A stretch of 64,000 nt of DNA, from assembly GCA_934646005.1 (NCBI GenBank), contig CAKUED010000016.1, forward strand, positions 1 through 64,000. The letters run 5' to 3'. The notes under the pieces are model-generated. The model saw only the letters and a list, made by a program, of their open reading frames with translations, had not been told where the DNA came from and made no database searches. Shown in pieces: positions 18,083 through 25,804 of this stretch. Made by a program: the position numbers and the translations under genes. This stretch comes from an uncultured Oscillospiraceae bacterium (GTDB lineage Bacteria > Bacillota > Clostridia > Oscillospirales > Oscillospiraceae). Position 1 is the first letter of the stretch; each line of letters begins with the position of its first letter.

Positions 18083-18149
18083 TTGACTCCATCCGGGTTA
18101 GCACTTATAATATAGGTATGTATCTTTGCTCGTTTTGAGTTAACGATAA
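18083..18149 (+). promoter_or_regulatory. Promoter and operator for LacI-2
   Basis: -35 TTGACT (18083-18088), 17-bp spacer, consensus -10 TATAAT (18106-18111). The operator TTAACGATAA is at 18140-18149. It is a one-base variant of the operators at the LacI-1 locus, so the two repressors may cross-regulate. Confidence 0.75.
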
Positions 18150-18206
18150 TTTATTATGCGACCCTATTCCAAAGTCCGACCACCAATTTTATCAGGAGGT
18201 CCTTCT

Positions 18207-19208
18207 ATGCCGAAGCCAACGTTGAAAGACATTGCGCAAGCGGCCGGCGTATCCGCCATGACCGTATCCAAAGCGCTCAACGGAAAGCCCGGCGTTTCCG
18301 AGGAGCGCCGCAAGGAGATCCGAGATATTGCCGAGCGCATGAACTACGCGCCGAATCTGATCGCAAAGAGCCTGCGTGTGGATGAGACAAAAACCATCGG
18401 CGTTGTGCTGTCTGACACATCCGAGATGGTCCTTTCCAAGGTCCTGCGCGGCATTCAGGACGGCGCGACCAATCATGGATACAGTGTTATCATTGCAAAC
18501 ACCGACCATCAGCCCGAGCGCGAGCTGCAATCCATCCGCACCCTGCTGAGTAAGCAGATCGATGGTCTGATCCTGGTCGCACCCACACTCTACACCAATG
18601 AGCATATCGCATTTTTGAAAAACTTTGGCATTCCGTTTATCTTTTTGATGCGCAAAAACGACCATGCCGAAATCGACACCGTGATCAACGACAACTATCT
18701 CGGCGGTTACCAAAGCATCGCCCATCTAGTTAGTGAAGGCTGCCGCAGCTTTCAGATTCTTTCGCTCTCCAATTCCCAGAGCAGTCAAGAGCGCGAAATG
18801 GGCTATCGGCAGGCGTTCTCCGATTTCAAAATTCCCATCTCCCCGGAGCAGTTCCACGCCGTCACACCGTTCGTAGAGGCGGGCTATGACGCTGCCAAGC
18901 AGCTTTTGGCGCAAGGCAAGCGCTTTGATGCACTTGTCTGTGGCTGCGATACCGTCGCCATCGGCGCGATGGACGCTCTGTTGGAGGCAGACATAAAAAT
19001 TCCATCGTCTGTCCGGCTGATCGGCTATGACGGCATCGATCTTGCGCGCTATCTGCGCATCCCGCTCTCAACCATAGCTCAGCCGTTATATACCATTGGT
19101 CTCAACGGCATTGAAATTCTGCTCGACCGCATCCGCTTCCCACAGATGCCGGTGAGAAAGCTTGTGCTGAAAAGTGAGCTTGTCGTCCGCCGATCCACGC
19201 ACGCATGA
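18207..19208 (+). CDS. LacI-family transcriptional regulator (LacI-2)
   Basis: 333 residues, close paralogue of LacI-1. The DNA-binding domain reads PTLKDIAQAAGVSAMTVSKAL and the hinge APNLIAKSLR. The effector domain ends with LIGYDGIDLARYLRIPLSTI. The start at 18207 is preceded by AGGAGG at 18195-18200. The recognition helix matches LacI-1 almost residue for residue, which fits their near-identical operators. It is followed by the glycerate kinase gene after 24 bp, so it probably controls that gene by autoregulation. Confidence 0.92.
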   Translation: MPKPTLKDIAQAAGVSAMTVSKALNGKPGVSEERRKEIRDIAERMNYAPNLIAKSLRVDETKTIGVVLSDTSEMVLSKVLRGIQDGATNHGYSVIIANTDHQPERELQSIRTLLSKQIDGLILVAPTLYTNEHIAFLKNFGIPFIFLMRKNDHAEIDTVINDNYLGGYQSIAHLVSEGCRSFQILSLSNSQSSQEREMGYRQAFSDFKIPISPEQFHAVTPFVEAGYDAAKQLLAQGKRFDALVCGCDTVAIGAMDALLEADIKIPSSVRLIGYDGIDLARYLRIPLSTIAQPLYTIGLNGIEILLDRIRFPQMPVRKLVLKSELVVRRSTHA

Positions 19209-19232
19209 CTTTGTCTGAAAGGAATGTCCGCT

Positions 19233-20462
19233 ATGACACTTCGAGATACCGCCGATCAAATCATCACCAATGCGATCCGCGCTGTCCAGCCGGATGCCGC
19301 CGTCCAGCGTGCGCTTACAGGCTTCTCCTGTACCGGGCGCGTTGTCCTCATTGCCATCGGCAAGGCCGCGTGGTCAATGGCAAACGCTGCATATCAGGCT
19401 CTTGGTCAAAAAATCTCTTCCGGCGCAGTCATAACAAAATATGGGCACAGTCAGGGCGCAATCGGTGACCTGCAGATCCTCGAGGCGGGGCACCCAATAC
19501 CTGACGAAAACAGCGTGCGCGCGGCGCAGACTGCACTGGCACTGACGGATCATCTGTCGTCGAAGGACTGTGTGCTGTTTCTCATCTCCGGCGGCGGCTC
19601 TGCACTGTTTGAGTCCCCGCTTGTGCCGCTTTCGGAGACAGAGGACATTACAAAGCAGTTGCTTGCCTGTGGCGCGGACATCGTGGAGATGAACACCATC
19701 CGCAAGCGTCTTTCCGCTGTCAAGGGCGGTCGCTTCGCGCTCCACTGCCAGCCTGCGCCTGTCTATTCCATCATTCTGTCCGACATCATTGGCGATCCGC
19801 TGGACATGATCGCCTCCGGGCCTGCCTACCCTGACAGCAGCACCTGCCAGCAGGCATTGAGCATCGCTGAAAAATACAAGCTCCGTCTGTCAGACGCAGC
19901 GAAGGCGTGCCTTGCGCAGGAGACGCCGAAGTCGCTTCCAAACGTCACATCGCATATAACCGGGAGCGTCCGTGAGCTCTGTGCTGCCGCCGAACGGACC
20001 GTCCGTTCACTCGGCTACTCCTGCATCCTCCTCACCGATTGTCTGTGCTGTGAAGCACGCGAGGCGGGACGTTTTCTGGCAAGCATTGCTAAAACATATG
20101 CCGGCGCCTCACGTCCGCTTGCGTTTCTGGCTGGCGGCGAAACAGTCGTCCATCTCACTGGTCACGGACGCGGCGGACGCAATCAGGAGCTTGCGCTCGC
20201 CGCAGCGGAGAGGATTTCCGGGCTTTCAGAGACTGCCATATTTTCGTTTGGCTCTGACGGCACCGACGGTCCAACGGACGCGGCGGGCGGTTACGTCGAT
20301 CAGGACAGCCTTACCGCATTGCGAACGGCGGGAATAGACCCCGGCGATAGTCTGCAGCGGAACGATGCCTATCCTGCCCTTGCAAAGATTGGCGGGCTGA
20401 TCATGACCGGACCCACCGGCACAAATGTCAATGATCTGGCTGTTCTTCTGCTTGCGCGCTGA
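19233..20462 (+). CDS. Type II glycerate kinase (MOFRL family)
   Basis: 409 residues of the GckA/TtuD class, which phosphorylates D-glycerate to 2-phosphoglycerate. Family marks are VVLIAIGKAAWSMANAA at the N-terminus, LISGGGSALFE, the VKGGR motif, and the MOFRL C-terminal domain with LTGHGRGGRNQELAL and FGSDGTDGPTDAAGG. The start at 19233 has AAAGGA 9 nt upstream; the ATG at 19224 abuts that site. It follows LacI-2 in one unit. The product of the reductase 6096-6992 would be its substrate, linking the island to lower glycolysis. Confidence 0.9.
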   Translation: MTLRDTADQIITNAIRAVQPDAAVQRALTGFSCTGRVVLIAIGKAAWSMANAAYQALGQKISSGAVITKYGHSQGAIGDLQILEAGHPIPDENSVRAAQTALALTDHLSSKDCVLFLISGGGSALFESPLVPLSETEDITKQLLACGADIVEMNTIRKRLSAVKGGRFALHCQPAPVYSIILSDIIGDPLDMIASGPAYPDSSTCQQALSIAEKYKLRLSDAAKACLAQETPKSLPNVTSHITGSVRELCAAAERTVRSLGYSCILLTDCLCCEAREAGRFLASIAKTYAGASRPLAFLAGGETVVHLTGHGRGGRNQELALAAAERISGLSETAIFSFGSDGTDGPTDAAGGYVDQDSLTALRTAGIDPGDSLQRNDAYPALAKIGGLIMTGPTGTNVNDLAVLLLAR

Positions 20463-20487
20463 CGCACTGCTATTTTTCGTAAAAAGC

Positions 20488-20535
20488 ACCCGACTCTACC
20501 GCGTCGTTCGACCGGCGCAAAGGGGTCGGGTTTTC
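20488..20535 (+). terminator. Terminator after the glycerate kinase
   Basis: ACCCGAC (20488-20494) pairs with GTCGGGT (20525-20531) across a long loop that can fold further, followed by TTTTC. Located 26 bp after the stop codon. Confidence 0.55.
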
Positions 20536-20747
20536 ATATGTCAAAGGATCGCTTCTTCCGCAGCGGGTCAAACCGCGTGCCGTCGGAAGGCGTTCTCGAT
20601 CATGGTCACGCTCAAAGTACTCAGTCAGCGTGATCTGCTCGAGCGCAGGCGCGTTTTCCCGCAGGAAGCAGCCATGAAACAGAACGCGGCGCTTTTCCAC
20701 TGCCGCAGCGTGGGAAAGCGTGGGCAGCTTGCATCCGAACGTGCTAT

Positions 20748-20848
20748 GTGATACTCTGAGCACACAAACGCAGGAGGAACGATATACCACCACTGCCGAT
20801 GTCTATGTACACGCCGATATAGCCCAGCTCGTGAGCGCCATCGGCTGA
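20748..20848 (+). pseudogene. Tyrosine recombinase C-terminal scrap
   Basis: The frame ending at the TGA 20846-20848 reads RYTTTADVYVHADIAQ shortly before the stop. This resembles the end of phage-type integrases, including the catalytic tyrosine (DVYVH). Nothing before about 20748 aligns in frame, so only the last 30 codons survive. It lies 140 bp from the tRNA-Val-like fragment, the usual position of an integrase relative to its att site. Confidence 0.45.
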
Positions 20849-20986
20849 TTTTTTGTCAGCAATTTGTTAGTAACCCAAACGGCATCTAACAAACTATTCC
20901 CGCATTTTGTTCAGTATATTAAAGTTATCCATATAAAGCCCACCGATAACTCCGCCAAAATTGTTCAAAAAAATTCAGCAATCTAT

Positions 20987-21031
20987 TTCACACGCATGAG
21001 GTCACTGGTTCGAGTCCAGTAGTCTCCACCA
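20987..21031 (+). other. tRNA-Val-like 3' half (attachment-site remnant)
   Basis: Anticodon-type loop TTCACAC (anticodon CAC) at 20987-20993 is followed by an intact T arm, ACTGG TTCGAGT CCAGT, and the 3' end AGTCTCCACCA. There is no 5' half: the sequence upstream is AT-rich and unpaired. It appears to be a tRNA-end attachment site left by a second integration event. Confidence 0.6.
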
Positions 21032-21061
21032 TCAAGCTGCACCCAAAAAGATGCCGCTGCG

Positions 21062-21099
21062 AAAAGCCCGGAGGTTCAGGTAACTTCTGGGCTTTTTTT
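21062..21099 (+). terminator. Terminator after the tRNA-Val-like fragment
   Basis: AAAGCCCGGAGGTT pairs with AACTTCTGGGCTTT (one G/T wobble), followed by a T7 run. Confidence 0.75.
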
Positions 21100-21184
21100 C
21101 GTCCATTTTGGGATGTGTGGCAAAAAGATGTCAAAATGGACCTTGGCAAATTCGATGGACCTTTACCTTTACCCAAGGCATTTT

Positions 21185-21227
21185 GAGCCGCTTTTCCGAG
21201 GATTTTTCGGGAAAACGGCTCTTTTTT
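21185..21227 (+). terminator. Rho-independent hairpin in non-coding tract
   Basis: GAGCCG plus CTTTTCC pairs with GGGAAAA plus CGGCTC around an AT-rich loop, followed by TTTTTT. A further GC hairpin (AACGCCGCCC with GGGCGGCGTT) lies at 21341-21371. No gene is visible between 20850 and 21460. Confidence 0.6.
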
Positions 21228-21463
21228 CTCAGCAAGGTGTAGATTTTTGACTGGCGTTTTTGCCAGTGCTGCCGGATAGACATTCCGAGTGTATGCGCCA
21301 TCCTTAATATCGTTTTACGGTCTCCCGTGCGGCTTATGAAAACGCCGCCCGTTGTCCTGTTGGGCGGCGTTGTTCTCGTCATTTTGAAATTTTAGAATAA
21401 AAACCTCTTGCCGACTGCCAGAAAACCGTTGATATATCTGCGTTTTCTGAAATCCTATAATTG

Positions 21464-21511
21464 CACTCCGACCAAATTCGGTTGAAACCGTCAGGTTTCA
21501 ACCGAATTTTT
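21464..21511. repeat. 48-bp direct repeat, right copy (candidate att site)
   Basis: Differs by one base from 744-791. It keeps only the last nine bases of the tRNA-like end (CTCCGACCA) but the whole terminator hairpin. It would be the distal attachment site of the island. Confidence 0.6.
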
Positions 21512-21569
21512 CTATATTCTCAAACTTTTCTGCCGCCGTTTCAGACCGCTGCAGCGGCTTTTTGCCATG

Positions 21570-21610
21570 AAATTTGCCGCCTGCCGGATTCTCCGGCAGG
21601 CGGCAAATTT
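21570..21610. terminator. Bidirectional terminator before the hydantoinase gene
   Basis: Perfect 18-bp inverted repeat: AAATTTGCCGCCTGCCGG (21570-21587) and its complement at 21593-21610, 5-nt loop. Flanking A- and T-runs allow it to end transcription from either side, including the minus-strand hyuA operon. Confidence 0.8.
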
Positions 21611-21626
21611 TCTTATTTTAATTATG

Positions 21627-23180
21627 TCAGCGAAGGTCGCCGGCGGCTTTGATTTTTACCCGGTTGGTATTGCCGGGGTAATATGCCAGCGGGACGTCCT
21701 CCATTTCGATGATCTCCACGGTCTCGCGCACCGCGCCCGCGGCGACTGCCAGCTCGATGGCTTCGTTCCGGGCGTTTTCCAGCGACTGCTCGCGCGGCAG
21801 CTCGTCGTAGTTCATCAGCTTTTCATAGGTACCGCTGACCTTGGAGATGGCAGAGCCGATGGCGTTGGCGCAGCCGAAATGCTCCGGCTTGAGGACCGAC
21901 GCCGCGCCCGCGATCTTCTCGGGCAGGATGATCGACCCGCCGCCGACCAAAATCAGATCGACGTCGGCGTTCGACACCTTCATCGCGTCCACGCTGTCCT
22001 CCACGAGCGCGCGGATGGCGTCCATCGCCTGTTCGGCGACGTCCTGCGGGATGTCCGCGACCTTCTCTTTGTCGCCGAGCTCCACCATACCGAGGCGCAC
22101 GGCGATGTCCGTCGCGGTCATCACGTCGCCGCCGAACACCAGTGCCTTTTTCGTGATCTCGTAGCCCACGCTGTCAGGTCCGACGCTCACGCTGCCGTCT
22201 TCCCGGATGCGGACGATTGAGCCGCCGCCGAGTCCGATGGAGATCACGTCCGGCATACGGAAATTCGTGCGCACGCCGCCGATGGTCACAGCGACGCTCG
22301 ATTCGCGCGGGAAGCCGTTCTGGATGACACCGAGGTCGGTCGTCGTGCCGCCGACGTCCACCACAACGGCGTTTTTGAGTGAGGACAGATAGCTTGCGCC
22401 GCGGATGGAGTTCGTCGGGCCGCAGGCGACCGTCAGGATCGGGTAGCGGCGGGCGTGCTCCATCGTCATGAGCGTGCCGTCGTTCTGGCTGAGGTACACG
22501 TCGGCATTGGTGATGCCCTCATCGCGCAGACTCTTGGCGAAGCCCTCGGTAAAGCGCTCGGCGACCTTCCAGAGCGCCGCGTTGAGGATGGTCGCGTTTT
22601 CGCGCTCGATCAGCCCCATCGAGCCGATCTCGCTGGAAATGGAAACGTGCACATCCTCGCCCATGACGGCGCGGCAGAGCTTTGCCGCTTCCAGCTCGTG
22701 GTCATTGCGGACGGTGGAAAATACGCAGGAGATGGCGATGGACTGCACGCCCTTTGCCTTCATTTCCTCAAAAAACGCCTTTGCCGCCGCAGTGTCGAGC
22801 GGGGCAAGCTCCCTGCCGTCATATTCAAAGCCGCCGCCGATGATCGTGCTGCCAACGGCGACCTTTTGGATGTCCGCCGCCCAATCGACCATCGGGCGGA
22901 TGCCGGTCGCCGCCGGTGCGCCGATGCGCAGGATGCCGATGGGCGCGAGGTTTTTGCGCTCCACGATGGCGTTGGTGCACTGCGTCGTGCCGAGCATCGC
23001 CTGATGGATCTGCTTGGGGTCAACGCCGGAGACCTCCAGCACGGTGCGCATCGCGCCCAGGATGCCGTCATAAATATCTGCCGAGGTGGGGTATTTGATG
23101 TCCGCCACCACGGTGCGGTTTTCATCCACCAGAACGGCGTCGGTATTCGTGCCGCCTACATCGATTCCGAGTTTATACAT
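21627..23180 (-). CDS. hyuA: Hydantoinase/oxoprolinase A-type protein (HyuA)
   Basis: 517 residues. The N-terminal Hydant_A_N domain starts KLGIDVGGTNTDAVLVDE, an actin-like phosphate-binding loop, followed by GTTQCTNAIVERKNL. The central Hydantoinase_A domain contains VVDVGGTTTDLGVIQNG and SIGLGGGSIVRI. Members hydrolyse cyclic amides such as hydantoins or 5-oxoproline with ATP. The start at 23180 has TAAGATG-type spacing and aligns with the family; a longer frame would overlap the DUF917 gene. No HyuB subunit is present nearby; instead it is coupled to DUF917 with 1 bp between genes. Confidence 0.87.
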   Translation of the reverse strand: MYKLGIDVGGTNTDAVLVDENRTVVADIKYPTSADIYDGILGAMRTVLEVSGVDPKQIHQAMLGTTQCTNAIVERKNLAPIGILRIGAPAATGIRPMVDWAADIQKVAVGSTIIGGGFEYDGRELAPLDTAAAKAFFEEMKAKGVQSIAISCVFSTVRNDHELEAAKLCRAVMGEDVHVSISSEIGSMGLIERENATILNAALWKVAERFTEGFAKSLRDEGITNADVYLSQNDGTLMTMEHARRYPILTVACGPTNSIRGASYLSSLKNAVVVDVGGTTTDLGVIQNGFPRESSVAVTIGGVRTNFRMPDVISIGLGGGSIVRIREDGSVSVGPDSVGYEITKKALVFGGDVMTATDIAVRLGMVELGDKEKVADIPQDVAEQAMDAIRALVEDSVDAMKVSNADVDLILVGGGSIILPEKIAGAASVLKPEHFGCANAIGSAISKVSGTYEKLMNYDELPREQSLENARNEAIELAVAAGAVRETVEIIEMEDVPLAYYPGNTNRVKIKAAGDLR

Positions 23181-23181
23181 C

Positions 23182-24273
23182 TTAGTTTCCTCCCTTGCAG
23201 CGCTCTTCCAGCGGAATATAATCGGTATCCACGCCGAAATAGCGCGGACCGACCAGCTCCAGCCCCTTTTCTGTGCGCCAGAGGTGGAAGCATTTAAGGC
23301 CCACCACCATGACGCGCTTGCCGTATTTGAGCGCGTCGGTCGTGACCGGGAGGAACGTCTCCGTGTCCACCAGTGAGATAAGGTCGGGCGTGGTGGCAAG
23401 AATTTCACCGTCCACCGTCGCCGTCAGGTTCTCGTTCTGGAACTCCACATACGCGGTGCGTCCCCTGTAATCGCCGATGCCCTCCAGCACGACCTTGCCG
23501 AAGTTGAAGCCCGCGCGCGTCTCGCGCAGCACGTCCGTGATCTTGCCCTTGAAGAGCCGGAAGCCCTCCGACAGCTCGAGAAAATGCTCCTCCGGCGTTT
23601 TGTCGCCGCAGTCCTTGATGGTGCGGATGGCTTTACCGAGCTGCTGGCTGCGCGTGACGATGCCGCGGACGCCAAATTCCTTCATCTGCTTGCCGCTCAT
23701 CGGATAAAGCGACACGGAAACGGACGCGCCGCAGCTCATCGTGACCGCGCGGGCAAGCTCCTCGGTCCACTTATTCGTGATGGTCTCAAAAATGCAGCTA
23801 TTGCCCTTTTCGTCCACCAGCGCCATGGGCGTCGCCTTCATGCCGCCGATGGTGAATGTGACCATCTGAAGCTCCGGGAACGCGCGCCCCATGCCGTCCA
23901 CGTCCACCATGGGCATCCCCAGCCGCGCCACCGCCGCGATGGGCAGCATGGAGTTTACGCCGCCCGCCTCGATGGGCATAAAGGCGTAGATCTTCTGCCC
24001 GAAGAATTTGGACACCATGTCAAACAGCTTTTTATATTCCGTGCCGCCGATCGCCTTTTCCGCCAGCACCGTGGGCGCGCCCATCATGGCGATGGGGACG
24101 ACCAGAGCGTCGTCCGGCACTTCATCGGGGTCAAGCAGCGTCACCGCGCCGCACTCCTGCACCGCGCCGATGGCAATGAGCTTGCCCACATACGGGTCGC
24201 CACCGCCGCCCGCGCCGAGCAGCGCCGCGCCGGTGGCAATATCTTCAATTTCCGGGATACCGATTTTTCGCAT
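23182..24273 (-). CDS. DUF917 family protein
   Basis: 363 residues. Opens IEDIATGAALLGAGGGGDPYVG, abbreviated here as LLGAGGGGDPY, the glycine-rich hallmark of DUF917. Later comes VDVDGMGRAFPELQ. The family commonly accompanies hydantoinase/oxoprolinase A proteins and NCS1 permeases, as here, and may form part of the ring-opening enzyme. It is not biochemically well defined. It overlaps the operon order permease, DUF917, HyuA. Confidence 0.85.
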   Translation of the reverse strand: MRKIGIPEIEDIATGAALLGAGGGGDPYVGKLIAIGAVQECGAVTLLDPDEVPDDALVVPIAMMGAPTVLAEKAIGGTEYKKLFDMVSKFFGQKIYAFMPIEAGGVNSMLPIAAVARLGMPMVDVDGMGRAFPELQMVTFTIGGMKATPMALVDEKGNSCIFETITNKWTEELARAVTMSCGASVSVSLYPMSGKQMKEFGVRGIVTRSQQLGKAIRTIKDCGDKTPEEHFLELSEGFRLFKGKITDVLRETRAGFNFGKVVLEGIGDYRGRTAYVEFQNENLTATVDGEILATTPDLISLVDTETFLPVTTDALKYGKRVMVVGLKCFHLWRTEKGLELVGPRYFGVDTDYIPLEERCKGGN

Positions 24274-24337
24274 AGCAATACTCCTTATTGGCGATTCCGA
24301 GGGGCACAGGCCGCGCCCATGCCCCCGGACCGACTAT

Positions 24338-25657
24338 TTACTTATTTTTCGCAGGGAACAGCTTTGCCAGGATCACATAGAACACCAGCGAGACTACAAT
24401 GCCGTTGACAGGGCCGACAAAGAACGGCACATTCAAAAACGGCAGCGCCGCGACCAGACCCGGGAAGCTCGCAAACGTCCCGCCGGTGATGCAGGCGAAG
24501 ATCGCGCCCACGGCGAACGAGATCACGCCCACTGCGGAGAAGCCGGAGCGCGCCGCGAAGTTCTCTTTCCTGCCCTTGCCCACGATCCAGTACGACGCGA
24601 TGAGCACACCGGCAAGCGGCGGGATGAGCGCGGACATCAGGGACAGGAAGCCCTGGAAGGCGTTCAGCAGTCCGAACGCTGCCAGCAGCGTGCCGATCGC
24701 ACCGGCAACGCCGGTCGTGACCTTGAACTTGCTCTCGTCGAAGCCGAGCAGATTGCTCAGCGCCAGACCGCCGGAGTAGGCGTTGGTGACATTGGTCGTC
24801 CATGTGGCAAGCACCAGCGCGATCAGACCCACAAACGGCACGCCGAGCGAGGCGAGGATGGCGGAAATATCGTACTGCCCCGTGACGATGCTCATGAGCG
24901 CGCCGGTGAGCAGCATGAAAAGTCCCGCCGGGATGACGCCCACGAGGGAGGACTTCACCACGTCGCCGCGGCTCTTTGCAAAGCGGCAGTAGTCCGCGGA
25001 GATGACGCCGCCGAGCGCGAACGATGCCACGACCATCGAGATACCGAACACCATGCCCGAGGATGCCTCCGGCGCGTAGTTTGCGATGGCAGCGCCACCG
25101 TCATTCGACACGATCCCGGCGATGAGCCCGTACAGGCAGACGATCACGAGCAGCGGCACGGCGATGTAGTTGAGCCATTTGAGCCCCTTAAAGCCGCCGC
25201 ACGCCGTCACCAGCATGATGATGCCCCAGACGATGGAGCTGACCGTCACGAACGTGGGCGAAGCTTCCTTGCCGAGCATATTGGCGACCATGCTCGCAAA
25301 CGCGCTGCCGCACGTTGCAGACTGGATGCCGAACCAGCCAACGCAGGCGATGGCGAGCAGCGTACTGATAATATACCGCGCGCCCTTTTCACCCAGCGCG
25401 CCGGACGCCATGACCGAGACGGGAAGCCCCGTGTCGCACGCCTGCATCCCGATAAAGATCATGTAGGCGCAGATGAGGCCGTAGCCGAGCAGGATGGACA
25501 GTACGATCTGCCCCAGGCTCAGCCCGCCGCCTGCCAGAACGCCGCCGATCATCAGGCATGGCACGCAGATCATGCCGCCCGCCCAGACCGCCGCGATCGA
25601 AAGCCAGCTCTGCCGCTGAGATTCTTCGATCTTGAAGCCGCTTGTTTTTTCACTCAT
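24338..25657 (-). CDS. NCS1-family nucleobase/hydantoin permease (CodB-like)
   Basis: 439 residues and about twelve membrane segments. The N-terminus has SWLSIAAVWAGGMICVP, and GWFGIQSATCGSAFASM matches the substrate-binding helix of cytosine/purine permeases. Members import cytosine, allantoin or hydantoins with Na+ or H+. The start at 25657 follows GAGGAGC; the longer frame to 25792 runs through the terminator of pucR. It supplies substrate to the HyuA/DUF917 pair downstream. Confidence 0.88.
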   Translation of the reverse strand: MSEKTSGFKIEESQRQSWLSIAAVWAGGMICVPCLMIGGVLAGGGLSLGQIVLSILLGYGLICAYMIFIGMQACDTGLPVSVMASGALGEKGARYIISTLLAIACVGWFGIQSATCGSAFASMVANMLGKEASPTFVTVSSIVWGIIMLVTACGGFKGLKWLNYIAVPLLVIVCLYGLIAGIVSNDGGAAIANYAPEASSGMVFGISMVVASFALGGVISADYCRFAKSRGDVVKSSLVGVIPAGLFMLLTGALMSIVTGQYDISAILASLGVPFVGLIALVLATWTTNVTNAYSGGLALSNLLGFDESKFKVTTGVAGAIGTLLAAFGLLNAFQGFLSLMSALIPPLAGVLIASYWIVGKGRKENFAARSGFSAVGVISFAVGAIFACITGGTFASFPGLVAALPFLNVPFFVGPVNGIVVSLVFYVILAKLFPAKNK

Positions 25658-25754
25658 GGAATTTGCTCCTCTCTCTTGAGAAATCTCTTTAAAGAATGGT
25701 GCAATGATACCACTGCAAATCGTAAAAGAATACTGTCGAATCGGCAGAAAAATA

Positions 25755-25790
25755 GCTTCACGCATTGTCCGTTTGGACAATGCGTGAAGC
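25755..25790 (-). terminator. Terminator of the PucR-type regulator gene
   Basis: Perfect 16-bp stem GCTTCACGCATTGTCC / GGACAATGCGTGAAGC with a 4-nt loop. On the minus strand it is followed by TATTTTTCT. It lies 14 bp after the regulator stop and 97 bp before the permease start. Confidence 0.8.
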
Positions 25791-25804
25791 ACTGCTTATT
25801 ATCC

